The position numbers were made by a program, and so were the translations under genes. Below are positions 37,771 through 45,822 of a stretch of 62,623 nucleotides of DNA, in pieces. Positions within the stretch are counted from its first letter, which is position 1; each line of letters begins with the position of its first letter. The stretch is from Chitinophagaceae bacterium (GTDB lineage Bacteria; Bacteroidota; Bacteroidia; Chitinophagales; Chitinophagaceae): contig CANGMZ010000004.1 in the NCBI GenBank assembly GCA_947454715.1, positions 1 to 62,623 on the forward strand, written 5' to 3'. Under the pieces are notes generated by a model, which was given only the letters and a program-made list of their open reading frames with translations, was not told the DNA's origin and made no database searches.

Positions 37771-38499
37771 ATGAGAACTATCTATACATTGTTAATTGCA
37801 TTATTACTGACATCTTGTAGTAATGCACAAGTTAAAAGCACCGGAGTGAAAGAAGATTTGTCGCTGAAATATCTCGTAAAAGAACCCGCAAAATCAACAG
37901 CAAAAACACCTGTTATCATCTTACTGCACGGCTATGGCAGCAATGAAGCAGATCTATTTGACTTAGCAGGACAGTTACCTCCTGATGCTGTAGTTATTTC
38001 TGCCCGTGCACCGCTAACACTAGGCAACAATTCATTTGCATGGTACCCTATAGATAGAGCCAATGCAGGTACTGAGCATGCAGCAACTGTTGAAAAAGCG
38101 CGCCAGCAAATTCTTCAGTTTATAGATGAAGTGGCTAAGAAGTATCATACACAAGCACCCCATATCTACCTCATGGGTTTCAGTCAGGGGGCTATAATGA
38201 GCCTCAGCATAGCCATGACACAGCCTGATAAAATTAGAGGTATAGCCGTAATGAGTGGCAGACTACTGGAAGAAATAAAACCTCAAATCACCACTGCTGA
38301 TAAGATTAATAAAGTCGCTATATTCATTGGGCATGGCACAGAGGATAAAGTATTGCCGATAACAGATGGCAGATACGAGCATTCTTTTCTTGATAACATG
38401 AAAGTAAAAAACGAGTACCATGAATACAAGATGGTACACACCATATCCATTGAGGAGTTGAGCGATATACAAAAGTGGCTGGCGAACCTGATTAAGTAA
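37771..38499 (+). CDS. Lipoprotein phospholipase/carboxylesterase (alpha/beta hydrolase)
   Basis: A 242-residue esterase with a lipoprotein signal peptide (lipobox LLTSC, Cys near residue 16). The body matches the phospholipase/carboxylesterase family: LLHGYGSNEADLFDLAGQLP carries the oxyanion loop, GFSQGAIMSLSIAM the catalytic serine, and GTEDKVLPI the aspartate. The histidine is likely in YHEYKMVHTIS. It should be attached to the outer or inner membrane and hydrolyse short acyl esters, but the substrate is not known. It converges with xerD, the gap being 9 bp with no hairpin. Confidence 0.85.
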   Translation: MRTIYTLLIALLLTSCSNAQVKSTGVKEDLSLKYLVKEPAKSTAKTPVIILLHGYGSNEADLFDLAGQLPPDAVVISARAPLTLGNNSFAWYPIDRANAGTEHAATVEKARQQILQFIDEVAKKYHTQAPHIYLMGFSQGAIMSLSIAMTQPDKIRGIAVMSGRLLEEIKPQITTADKINKVAIFIGHGTEDKVLPITDGRYEHSFLDNMKVKNEYHEYKMVHTISIEELSDIQKWLANLIK

Positions 38500-38508
38500 T
38501 CAGAACAA

Positions 38509-39408
38509 TTATTTATAACGAGGGTGATACTTTTCCAACGTACTTCGCAGATAAGTACGATCAAGATGGGTATATATTTCGGTGGTGGTGATGCTTTTAT
38601 GCCCCATCATTTCCTGCACCGCACGTAGGTCTGCCCCACCCTCTACCAGATGCGTTGCGAAAGAATGCCGGAGTGTATGTGGGTGAATACCATCGCTCAG
38701 TCCTGCCTTTGTTGCAAGATCTTTGATGATATAGAAAACCATAATTCTCGATAGTGGCGCACCTCGGCGATTGAGAAAAAGAAAATCCTCTTTATCTTTT
38801 TTGATGGGTATATGACAGCGGATATATTCACGGTAGAGACCAATCTGCTTTATCGCTTCATCTCCTATCGGCACCAATCTCTCTTTATCGCCCTTACCCA
38901 GAACCTTTATAAAGCCAACATCGAGATACAAATTAGAGATACGCAATGTTATAAGCTCACTCACACGCAAACCACAGCTATACATTGTCTCGAGCATTGC
39001 GCTGTTACGTGTACCCTCCGGTGTGCTTTGGTCTATAGCGTCAAACAGCTTACCTATATCTTCTATACTCAGCACGTGAGGCAGCGAACGTTTTAGCTTA
39101 GGTGCTTCAAGCAACTGGGTAGGGTCACTAGTGATAATTTCTTCAATAGATAAATAACGAAAAAATGCTTTTACACCACTGAGAATACGTGCCTGTGTTG
39201 CTACCGCCAATTCCAATTCATTAATAGCTACTAAAAATGACTGAAGGTGTGCCAAATGAATATTGACGATAGAAACTCCGGGAAATTCATCTCTGATATG
39301 ACTACCCAATACTGCGACATCGTGTAGATATGCCTCGACAGTATTGTCAGACATGCCCCTTTCCAGTTGCAGATATGCTTTAAATCCTTTCAGGTACGCT
39401 TCCCACAT
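38509..39408 (-). CDS. xerD: Tyrosine recombinase XerD
   Basis: A 299-residue site-specific recombinase that resolves chromosome dimers at dif with XerC and FtsK. The N-terminal SAM-like core-binding domain (YLQLERGMSDNTVEAYLHDV) is followed by the catalytic domain. Its conserved Arg-Lys-His-Arg-His-Tyr set appears in SCGLRVSELI, GKGDKERLVPIG, HPHTLRHSFATHL, GHKSITTTEIYTH. The ATG at 39408 (MWEAYLKGF) is preferred over the ATG at 39453, which would add a poorly conserved 15-residue head. It is a chromosomal Xer rather than a phage integrase, given the length and the housekeeping neighbours. aroQ begins 106 bp away on the other strand. Confidence 0.92.
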   Translation of the reverse strand: MWEAYLKGFKAYLQLERGMSDNTVEAYLHDVAVLGSHIRDEFPGVSIVNIHLAHLQSFLVAINELELAVATQARILSGVKAFFRYLSIEEIITSDPTQLLEAPKLKRSLPHVLSIEDIGKLFDAIDQSTPEGTRNSAMLETMYSCGLRVSELITLRISNLYLDVGFIKVLGKGDKERLVPIGDEAIKQIGLYREYIRCHIPIKKDKEDFLFLNRRGAPLSRIMVFYIIKDLATKAGLSDGIHPHTLRHSFATHLVEGGADLRAVQEMMGHKSITTTEIYTHLDRTYLRSTLEKYHPRYK

Positions 39409-39481
39409 CAGTGCGAATTTAAGGAAGTAAATGCAGTTATACCCATGTAACAAAATACGACCAATATAGTTGCATAACCTT

Positions 39482-39489
39482 TACATTTG
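39482..39489 (+). promoter_or_regulatory. Promoter -7 element (TACATTTG) of aroQ
   Basis: A TAnnTTTG match ending 25 nt before the aroQ ATG. No -33 TTTG is evident at the usual spacing. Confidence 0.55.
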
Positions 39490-39514
39490 TATCAGACAAT
39501 AAATAAAGTATATA

Positions 39515-39931
39515 ATGAAACACATTGCTATAGTGAACGGGCCCAATCTTAATCTGCTTGGGGTACGAGAACCACACATATATGGCAACGAAACATTTGA
39601 GGATTATCTGGAAGGATTGAGAATGCGTTTTCCTGATGTGGATATTGAATATTACCAGAGCAATGTAGAGGGCGAGATGATTAATTTTTTACACAGTTGC
39701 ATGGGTAAAAAACAAGGTATCATTCTGAATGCAGGAGCTTACACGCATACCAGCATAGCATTGGCAGATGCTATCAGCGCTATATCTATACCGGTAATAG
39801 AAGTACATATCAGTAATGTACTGGCACGAGAAGAATACAGAAAAACATCTTATATCGCATCACAATGTGTAGGCTCTATCAGCGGATTGGGCATGATGGG
39901 CTACGAATTGGCGATAAGATATTTTATGTAA
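39515..39931 (+). CDS. aroQ: Type II 3-dehydroquinate dehydratase
   Basis: A 138-residue enzyme of the shikimate pathway that removes water from 3-dehydroquinate to form 3-dehydroshikimate. NGPNLNLLGVREPHIYG carries the flexible loop with the catalytic tyrosine, NAGAYTHTSIALADAI the substrate loop, and EVHISNVLAREEYRKTS the catalytic histidine. Length is close to the usual 140-150. It forms a dodecamer in other bacteria. The gene has its own -7 element and no hairpin after the stop. The broken T9SS gene begins 58 bp later. Confidence 0.93.
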   Translation: MKHIAIVNGPNLNLLGVREPHIYGNETFEDYLEGLRMRFPDVDIEYYQSNVEGEMINFLHSCMGKKQGIILNAGAYTHTSIALADAISAISIPVIEVHISNVLAREEYRKTSYIASQCVGSISGLGMMGYELAIRYFM

Positions 39932-39989
39932 TAGTGGATTTGATGTCAAATTAAAGGAAATAAATATAAGCTTACAACTAAAAAATAGT

Positions 39990-41546
39990 ATGAAAAGTAC
40001 ACTTTTAATACTTTATATTTTTATATCATGTATATCTTATAGCCAAGAACCTACACTACAGCGTTTAAAAGGAATTGGTGGCAGCGGTATCGACCAGAGT
40101 ACTCCTTTTGTTATCAAAACTAACGATGCCGGCTTTATAACTTGCTTATTTTCATCTTCTAATACAGGCACAGGTAGTATAGACTCATTTTGCTTAATAA
40201 ATGAATACAGAACTATTTTTATTAAATACAACTCAGATGCTTCAATAGTTGAGTGGTCTAAATGCTATGAAAACAATGGAGATAGTTTTACAATTTATTT
40301 ATTCCCTACAAATGATGGAGGAGTAGTATTAGGAGGACAATTTAAATCTGCTTCGGGTTATGGCTTTTTAATTTGGAAAGAAGACATTTTAGGGAATATT
40401 TTATGGAGTCACAACTACAGCAAAGGAAATGGCCCATTATTGAGAAATATGATTTCTACTGCTGATGGAGGTTTTTTGATGACAGGCGATATATATTATA
40501 CTGACACTAATTTTACAGTCCATAATAGTGGGTCATTAGGTGCAGATATTGGGGTCATAAAACTAGATAACCTAGGCAATAAACAATGGAGTAAGACAAT
40601 AGGTGGTTCACAGGACGAAATGAGTAAAGCTGCGATACAAGTCAGTGGCTAATACTATATTATCGGCAACACCTTATCAAATGATGGTGATTGCGTAGGA
40701 AATCATGGTGCTTACGATGTTTACGTAGCAAAGCTAGATACAGATGGAAATATCTTGTGGCACCGAGATTTAGGTGGATCTGGAGATGATGGAACAAGCA
40801 ACGTTACTGACAATGGGAAAGGTGGGATTATAATTTCAGCTGCTACTAACTCTCAAGATGGGGACATTACCCATATTTTATCTTTGCATGATATGTACTG
40901 GGCTATAAATATGGATAGTAACAGTAATATTATCTGGGATAATTGCTATGGAGGAGGAGGAGGATATTGTTATCCAAATACTATTTGCAGAGCATTTGAT
41001 GGAAGTGTTTGGATGGCAGGAATATCGTCACACATTGGTGGTGGAGTAGATACTGCTTACGGTGGACAAGATGCATGGATATTGCATACTGATAGCGTGG
41101 GCAATTTTATTAACGCAAAAGTACTGGGTGGCACTCTACAAGACGGAGCAAATATTATATACCCACTTTCAAATGGAAATATAATTGCAATAGGAGATTA
41201 CCCCATTAATAACGGTTCACTTTCTTCATTGAATTATTATGGATCCATTGATATTTTTCTTGCAATTTTTTCACCTTTTACAACACAGGTATCCCAGCCA
41301 CAAAATACGACAAACGATTTTTTCATATACCCCAATCCTGCTTTTGATCAAACTACAATTGAAATACCCTCAAAAGGTAACTATGCAATTGAAATTTTCA
41401 ACATGATTGGAAATTGCATATATAAATCTGACATAACTTACAAAAAGAAAATAGATATAAATGGTTGGAAAAAAGGTGTCTATAACGTACAGATATTTTT
41501 TGATAATGGATATCGAATTGTCAAAAAAATGTATGTTTTGGAGTAA
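39990..41546 (+). pseudogene. T9SS-sorted secreted protein interrupted by an in-frame TAA
   Basis: Two frames (39990-40652 and 40755-41546) are exactly in phase and together encode about 518 residues. The stop is TAA at 40650-40652 in the middle of a conserved repeat that reads IQVSG-stop-YYIIGNTLSND. Family repeats with this D-x-x-G-G-Y-x-x-x-G pattern normally continue straight through. The start has a signal peptide (MKSTLLILYIFISCISYSQ), the repeats resemble SBBP/propeller domains (e.g. DNLGNKQWSKTIGGSQDE, DTDGNILWHRDLGGSGDD), and the end is an intact T9SS sorting domain from YPNPAFDQTTIEI. The gene is probably a young pseudogene, unless read-through or a sequencing error explains the stop. 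Confidence 0.75.
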
Positions 41547-41565
41547 ATTTAATTGAAAATTATAA

Positions 41566-41817
41566 AAATTATATACAATAAAAACATTCCCTAATCCATC
41601 TGAAAATAAAATCACGATATCAATCCATAGTGTTAATGAACATGGAACATTGTTCATAATAAACATGACAGGGCAAATCATTTTCAATAAAAATATTGAC
41701 TTTACACCCAGCAACATTGAACTTAATACTATAGATTGGTCAAAAGGAATGCTTATTATTTAGTGGTAGGATAATGAAAATAATATAATAGACACTGAGA
41801 CATTTATCCTAAAATAG
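41566..41817 (+). pseudogene. Relic of a T9SS C-terminal sorting domain
   Basis: The translated frame from 41566 reads KTFPNPSENKITISI, then NEHGTLFIINMTGQIIFNK and IDWSKGMLII, which is a type A sorting domain (PNPS start, GM-x-I end). It is broken by TAG at 41761 and another TAG soon after, ending at 41817 with a last stop after FILK. It has no start and no N-terminal protein in front, so it is the tail of a deleted neighbour gene. It lies directly after the complete sorting domain of the broken gene above and fills the 334-bp gap before fmt. Confidence 0.75.
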
Positions 41818-41880
41818 GCATTTGCTGTTCATCATGGTAATACATTGATGGATAGAACATAAATAGCAAACATCACATCA

Positions 41881-42813
41881 TTACCCTCTAAACCCTCTTA
41901 AGAAAGAAACAATATCCATTTTCTTCTTGCCTTCCTGTTGTAGTTCCTTGATGTATAACCAACCATCGGCAGCTGCAAAGCGTAAGAATGTGGTATGATC
42001 TGTTTCAAACGTACCCGGGTCTGCGGTCATCTTTTCTTCTATTACATCGGCAGAGAATATCTTAATCGATCTATCACCGAGCATTGTGTATGCTGCTGGA
42101 TATGGAGATAAACCACGAATAAAATTATTGATACAGGCTACTTTATTATCCCAGTGTATGAGGGTATCTTCTTTAAAAATCTTAGGTGCATTCTTTAGCG
42201 CTCCTGCAGTAACCTTATCTTGTGGTATTTCTGATATTGTATTTTCTACCAATCCTTTTATTGTACGCACAAGAAGTTCTGCACCTGCCGCCATTAATTT
42301 GTCATGCATTGTTCCAGCATTATCTTCCGGCAAAACAGCTACTTTCTGTTGCAGTAAAATATCACCTGTATCTATTTCATGCTTCAATTTAAAAGTGGTC
42401 ACCCCTGTTTCGGTTTCACCGTTCATAATAGCCCGGTTTATGGGTGCTGCACCACGATATTGCGGCAATAATGACCCATGCACATTGAGTGTGCCCATAG
42501 GTGGCATATTCCACACCACTTCAGGCATCATTCTGAATGCCACCACAACCTGCAAATCCGGATTGCACTCTTTAAGATCATTGATGAATGAGGTCGCTTT
42601 CATTTTTTCCGGCTGCATCAGGTGCAAGCCATTCGCTACAGCATACTCTTTTACTGCAGATCCCTGAAGGGTTTTACCCCTACCTGCCGGCTTATCGGGG
42701 GCAGTAACAACACCTACTACATTTGCACCTGCATCAACAAGTGCTTTTAATGAGGCTACGGCAAAATCAGGAGTACCGAAAAAAACGATGCGCAGTTCTT
42801 GAAATGATTTCAT
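41881..42813 (-). CDS. fmt: Methionyl-tRNA formyltransferase
   Basis: A 310-residue enzyme that formylates initiator Met-tRNA using 10-formyl-tetrahydrofolate in the cytoplasm. The N-terminal formyltransferase domain opens with RIVFFGTPDFAVASLKAL, has the active-site stretch NVHGSLLPQYRGAAPINRAI and the folate-binding DTGDILLQQ. The C-terminal tRNA-binding domain includes GLSPYPAAYTML. Length is close to that of E. coli Fmt (315). A TAnnTTTG element lies only 8 nt upstream of the start codon, so the transcript should be leaderless or nearly so. The neighbours are unrelated; def is not adjacent. Confidence 0.95.
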   Translation of the reverse strand: MKSFQELRIVFFGTPDFAVASLKALVDAGANVVGVVTAPDKPAGRGKTLQGSAVKEYAVANGLHLMQPEKMKATSFINDLKECNPDLQVVVAFRMMPEVVWNMPPMGTLNVHGSLLPQYRGAAPINRAIMNGETETGVTTFKLKHEIDTGDILLQQKVAVLPEDNAGTMHDKLMAAGAELLVRTIKGLVENTISEIPQDKVTAGALKNAPKIFKEDTLIHWDNKVACINNFIRGLSPYPAAYTMLGDRSIKIFSADVIEEKMTADPGTFETDHTTFLRFAAADGWLYIKELQQEGKKKMDIVSFLRGFRG

Positions 42814-42820
42814 TGGTGTA

Positions 42821-42828
42821 CAAAGTTA
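42821..42828 (-). promoter_or_regulatory. Promoter -7 element very close to the fmt start
   Basis: It reads TAACTTTG on the reverse strand and ends 7 nt before the ATG at 42813. Transcription would begin within 1-3 nt of the start codon, suggesting a leaderless message. Confidence 0.45.
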
Positions 42829-42935
42829 CACTAAGATTTTTTGATGAAGGGTAACGGAATATTGAAATATAGTTCCGGTTTATAAAGGTGATTGGCATAA
42901 ATTTTATGTACCTAATTAAAATGTAATTTTACTGA

Positions 42936-43604
42936 ATGAAAACAGCTATTGTAATAGGTGCTACCGGACTTGTGGGCAATGAACTGGTGAAGCTTTTACT
43001 TAAAGATTCCCGAATAGAATTGGTAAAGGTGTTTACCCGCAAAAGCTTGCACATAAATAACAACAAACTGGAAGAGCACATTATCAACTTTGACCAACCC
43101 GACCAGTGGAAAAAGCTTGTTACCGGCGATATACTCTACTCTGCATTAGGCACTACACTAAAAGTAGCCGGCAGCAAGGACGCCCAATATATAGTTGATT
43201 ATAATTACCAATATAATTTTGCCCGCATGGCTGCTGCTAATGGCGTGGGTAAGTACATTCTGGTGTCGGCTTCAGGCTCATCTGCAAATTCTAAGATTTT
43301 TTACTCCCGCATGAAAGGCGAATTAGAGCGTGACATAAAAAAAATACCTTTTGAAACAATACATATTTTAAGACCGGGAATGCTCAAAGGTAAAAGAGAT
43401 AAAGTACGCACCGGTGAAATTTTAGGTGTTGCACTACTCAATGCAATAGGTAGTTTCCCGGGGTTACAAGCATTAAAACCAATTTCGGGTACCGAGGTGG
43501 CTAATGCTATGATAAATGCGACCTTCAGGCATGTAGTGGGCATACATTCTTACGGACCATCTGTATTGTTTGATTTGTCAAAGACAGTAGCCGTTACCGG
43601 ATAA
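42936..43604 (+). CDS. NAD(P)-binding Rossmann protein, HTATIP2/YwnB-like atypical SDR
   Basis: A 222-residue atypical short-chain dehydrogenase. The glycine-rich loop is ATGLVGNELVKLLL, the strand VKVFTRKSLHI marks NADP preference, and DILYSALGTTLKVAGSKDAQYIVDY follows. KYILVSASGSSANSKIFYSRMKGE carries the serine and the tyrosine-x3-lysine-like active site (YSRMK). HTATIP2-like proteins are oxidoreductases or regulators of unknown substrate. The gene is divergent from fmt, 122 bp away, and ends in a strong bidirectional terminator. Confidence 0.8.
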   Translation: MKTAIVIGATGLVGNELVKLLLKDSRIELVKVFTRKSLHINNNKLEEHIINFDQPDQWKKLVTGDILYSALGTTLKVAGSKDAQYIVDYNYQYNFARMAAANGVGKYILVSASGSSANSKIFYSRMKGELERDIKKIPFETIHILRPGMLKGKRDKVRTGEILGVALLNAIGSFPGLQALKPISGTEVANAMINATFRHVVGIHSYGPSVLFDLSKTVAVTG

Positions 43605-43606
43605 CA

Positions 43607-43648
43607 GATATAACAAAGGCTGCGAACAACCGCAGCCTTTGTTATATC
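43607..43648. terminator. Bidirectional terminator with 18-bp perfect arms
   Basis: GATATAACAAAGGCTGCG pairs with CGCAGCCTTTGTTATATC around a 6-base loop, between two converging genes. Confidence 0.93.
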
Positions 43649-43664
43649 CAGTAAACATTCAACA

Positions 43665-44213
43665 TTATATCTTTTCCAACTTCAGGTAACCAAGATGCAT
43701 CTCGTCATCTTCCTGAGTAAAGCCCGCTTCTACCTGTATTACAAATTCCCGACTACCTTCAGGTAACAGGTCATGAACAATAAATACATCATCGACATCA
43801 ACGCCATACTTATCATCGACATGGGAGGCTGCACCTTTAAAACCGGTATGTTTATAAAATGCGGTAGCTTTTGCTTGCTTTAATGCGGCTGCCATATCTG
43901 GTCCGGCAGCTAACATTTTGTAATGATATTCTTCAAAATCGCCGGGTTTATAACCACCCAAATTGATAAAAAACAGTTGATTTTCAGTCGTCACTCCGGC
44001 AGGGACAACAGATACTTTGTGACCACCCACAAAATTTACCTCACGCCACGCATCTATATGCATCTTCCCTTTTGCTTCCGGCCAACTGGCTATCATAGCA
44101 GGGATCAATTCTTTAAGAGAAGGTGCAATGCCGAAAAACATATCATGCTGCTCTATACTTCTGCCCTTTGGTCTGCAACCAAGCAGGACCATAAATAATT
44201 TCTGATGTTGCAC
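43665..44213 (-). CDS. DUF1543 family protein
   Basis: A 182-residue cytosolic protein matching DUF1543. The opening KLFMVLLGCRPKGRSIEQHD and the early HDMFFGIAPSLKELIPAM are typical. The second half has FINLGGYKPGDFEEYHYKML and VDDVFIVHDLLPEGSREFVI, a repeated small alpha/beta layout. No enzyme activity is known for the family, and no catalytic residues stand out. It converges with the Rossmann gene at 42936, sharing its terminator. The DUF4294 gene lies 49 bp upstream on the same strand and may be co-transcribed with it. Confidence 0.8.
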   Translation of the reverse strand: MQHQKLFMVLLGCRPKGRSIEQHDMFFGIAPSLKELIPAMIASWPEAKGKMHIDAWREVNFVGGHKVSVVPAGVTTENQLFFINLGGYKPGDFEEYHYKMLAAGPDMAAALKQAKATAFYKHTGFKGAASHVDDKYGVDVDDVFIVHDLLPEGSREFVIQVEAGFTQEDDEMHLGYLKLEKI

Positions 44214-44262
44214 TTATGTATTTTTTAGGATGCAAAGTAAGGGAAGATAATCATGCGGTAAG

Positions 44263-44916
44263 CTATTTCTTACTTACCTTTTTCATTAATTCATCTTGCA
44301 AATAGAGTTGATACCGATAAGCAGCAGAACTTTCAAGCTCCCTTACAATCATCTCCAACTCCTTATCTCTCCCTTCAGGGTCGTAATTGCGGGCAAGGTT
44401 ATTGTTAAAAAACACGCCCACTGATTGCCACATCATTGCCGAAAAGCCACCTTTCAATTCTTTGATCACGTGATAGCAATTATCTCCTGTTTGTCGGTTT
44501 ATAAGCGATATTAAAACATGCCCTTGCTCTATAGACATATTCTTAAGTGGTTGTTTAAATGCAGCATCGAGCTGGCGATCTACATCTTTCATGTACCTTC
44601 TTTGGGAACGCCTATCGGGCATTTTTTCCAAATCTTCATTTACCTTCTTGAAAATAGCGGCTGCTGCGAGCGCGTAGGGATATGTCACATAAACACGCGA
44701 CCGAAGTAGATTAATGCGCTTGCGCTCTTCTTCATCCTTTATTTTACCAATACAATCACTCTCCGGCAAAAATATGCATGGCACAACTTGACCATCTATA
44801 ATAACACCACCGAGCCTGACTGTATCATTTACTCCTCTCTGCGCAAAAGTGGCGTGTGCCGTAAACAACAGCACGACAAAACATAATACAATATGTAAAA
44901 ACCTCCTGCACATCAT
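44263..44916 (-). CDS. DUF4294 exported protein
   Basis: A 217-residue protein with a signal peptide (VVLLFTAHATFAQ). The domain is DUF4294: GGVIIDGQVVPCIFLPE, RVYVTYPYALAAAAIFKKVNED and the strongly conserved LKNMSIEQGHVLISLINRQTGD, followed by IKELKGGFSAMMWQSVGV. It is nearly confined to Bacteroidota. No function is established. The conserved R-x-T-G and W-Q-S motifs suggest a folded helical domain in the periplasm. A TAnnTTTG element (44923-44930, TAAATTTG) ends 7 nt before the start, another candidate leaderless arrangement. Confidence 0.82.
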   Translation of the reverse strand: MMCRRFLHIVLCFVVLLFTAHATFAQRGVNDTVRLGGVIIDGQVVPCIFLPESDCIGKIKDEEERKRINLLRSRVYVTYPYALAAAAIFKKVNEDLEKMPDRRSQRRYMKDVDRQLDAAFKQPLKNMSIEQGHVLISLINRQTGDNCYHVIKELKGGFSAMMWQSVGVFFNNNLARNYDPEGRDKELEMIVRELESSAAYRYQLYLQDELMKKVSKK

Positions 44917-45038
44917 CTATTACAAATTTACACCATTTTAATGAAATAGCGATTTGACAAAAAATATACGACTGAAAGAAAGTGTTAATTTTGAATATCT
45001 AAAAATAACGGCATAGTGTTTGTTGCCACCTATAAGTG

Positions 45039-45046
45039 TATTTTTG
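45039..45046 (+). promoter_or_regulatory. Promoter -7 element (TATTTTTG) of the small lipoprotein operon
   Basis: A TAnnTTTG match ending 9 nt before the ATG at 45056. An earlier in-frame ATG at 45020 lies upstream of it and would not be transcribed from it. Confidence 0.5.
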
Positions 45047-45055
45047 CATCGGCTT

Positions 45056-45322
45056 ATGAATAAAACAATGCTGGCACTGTTCCTCTCGGCCATAACCTGG
45101 ACATCGTGCATAAAAGAAAAGACGGTACAACCATTAACTAAAAAGCAAATTCAACAGCAGGTAGACTCAATAGTTGCAGCCAGAACCAAGACACTGATTG
45201 AATATTGCCAACGGGATTTGAATTATAGAATGAAAATAGAGGTAAAGGTAAAAGCAGACTCCTTGCTAAAAGCACGCCTGACACCTGTAAATGATACTGC
45301 CAATAAGGTAATCAAACCATAG
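45056..45322 (+). CDS. Small lipoprotein, unknown function
   Basis: An 88-residue protein from the ATG at 45056, chosen because an earlier ATG at 45020 lies upstream of the promoter element and would put extra residues before the signal peptide. The N-terminus MNKTMLALFLSAITWTSC has a lipobox-like end (TWTSC), so the protein is probably lipid-anchored. The rest is a charged helix-rich segment (LTKKQIQQQVDSIVAARTK, RDLNYRMKIEVKVKADSLL). I do not recognise a family. The DCC gene begins 3 bp after its stop, so the two form an operon. Confidence 0.65.
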   Translation: MNKTMLALFLSAITWTSCIKEKTVQPLTKKQIQQQVDSIVAARTKTLIEYCQRDLNYRMKIEVKVKADSLLKARLTPVNDTANKVIKP

Positions 45323-45325
45323 ATA

Positions 45326-45739
45326 ATGGATATAAGTACTTCACTAAAGCCAATATTGTTTTTTGATGGAGTATGTAATCTATGCAATGCCAGTGTGCAA
45401 TTTGTCATTAAGCACGACAAGCAGCAACTATTCCTATTCTCACCTTTGCAATCAGCAATAGGAATGGAGACACTGAAAAATGTGCCTGCAGCAGACAAAA
45501 AAGCAGGTAGTGTTATTTTATATTATGAAGGCACCTATTATACCCGGTCTGCTGCAATATTGAAAACATTCCGACTACTGGGTGGCTGGTTCAACATATT
45601 GACTGCAGGATATATTCTTCCAACTTTTATTCGAGATGGCATATATAATTATGTTGCCAGCAACAGACTGAAATGGTACGGACAAAAAACGGAATGCATG
45701 GTACCATCCCCTGAGCTACAGGCTCGATTTATAGCTTAA
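45326..45739 (+). CDS. DCC-family thiol-disulfide oxidoreductase-like protein (DUF393)
   Basis: A 137-residue protein of the DUF393 family. The motif LFFDGVCNLCNASVQFVIKHD holds the D-x-x-C-x-x-C that names the DCC family. AIGMETLKNV and SVILYYEGTYYTRSAAILKTF follow, and the C-terminal helix ends in a W-Y-G motif (RLKWYG). Members are predicted thioredoxin-like or disulfide oxidoreductases; no substrate is known. It is translated from an operon with the small lipoprotein, 3 bp between them. Confidence 0.85.
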   Translation: MDISTSLKPILFFDGVCNLCNASVQFVIKHDKQQLFLFSPLQSAIGMETLKNVPAADKKAGSVILYYEGTYYTRSAAILKTFRLLGGWFNILTAGYILPTFIRDGIYNYVASNRLKWYGQKTECMVPSPELQARFIA

Positions 45740-45822
45740 ATTTATTACATTAAAACCACTTTCTATATTCTCTATTTTTAACAAACAGAGTAAATGTTTT
45801 AATCCTATTTTTATGCATCTAT

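Noticed and set aside
38509..39408. The tyrosine recombinase as an integrase of a mobile element
   Set aside because: Its length and motif layout are those of XerD, and no attachment-site repeats, tRNA or cargo genes were noticed.
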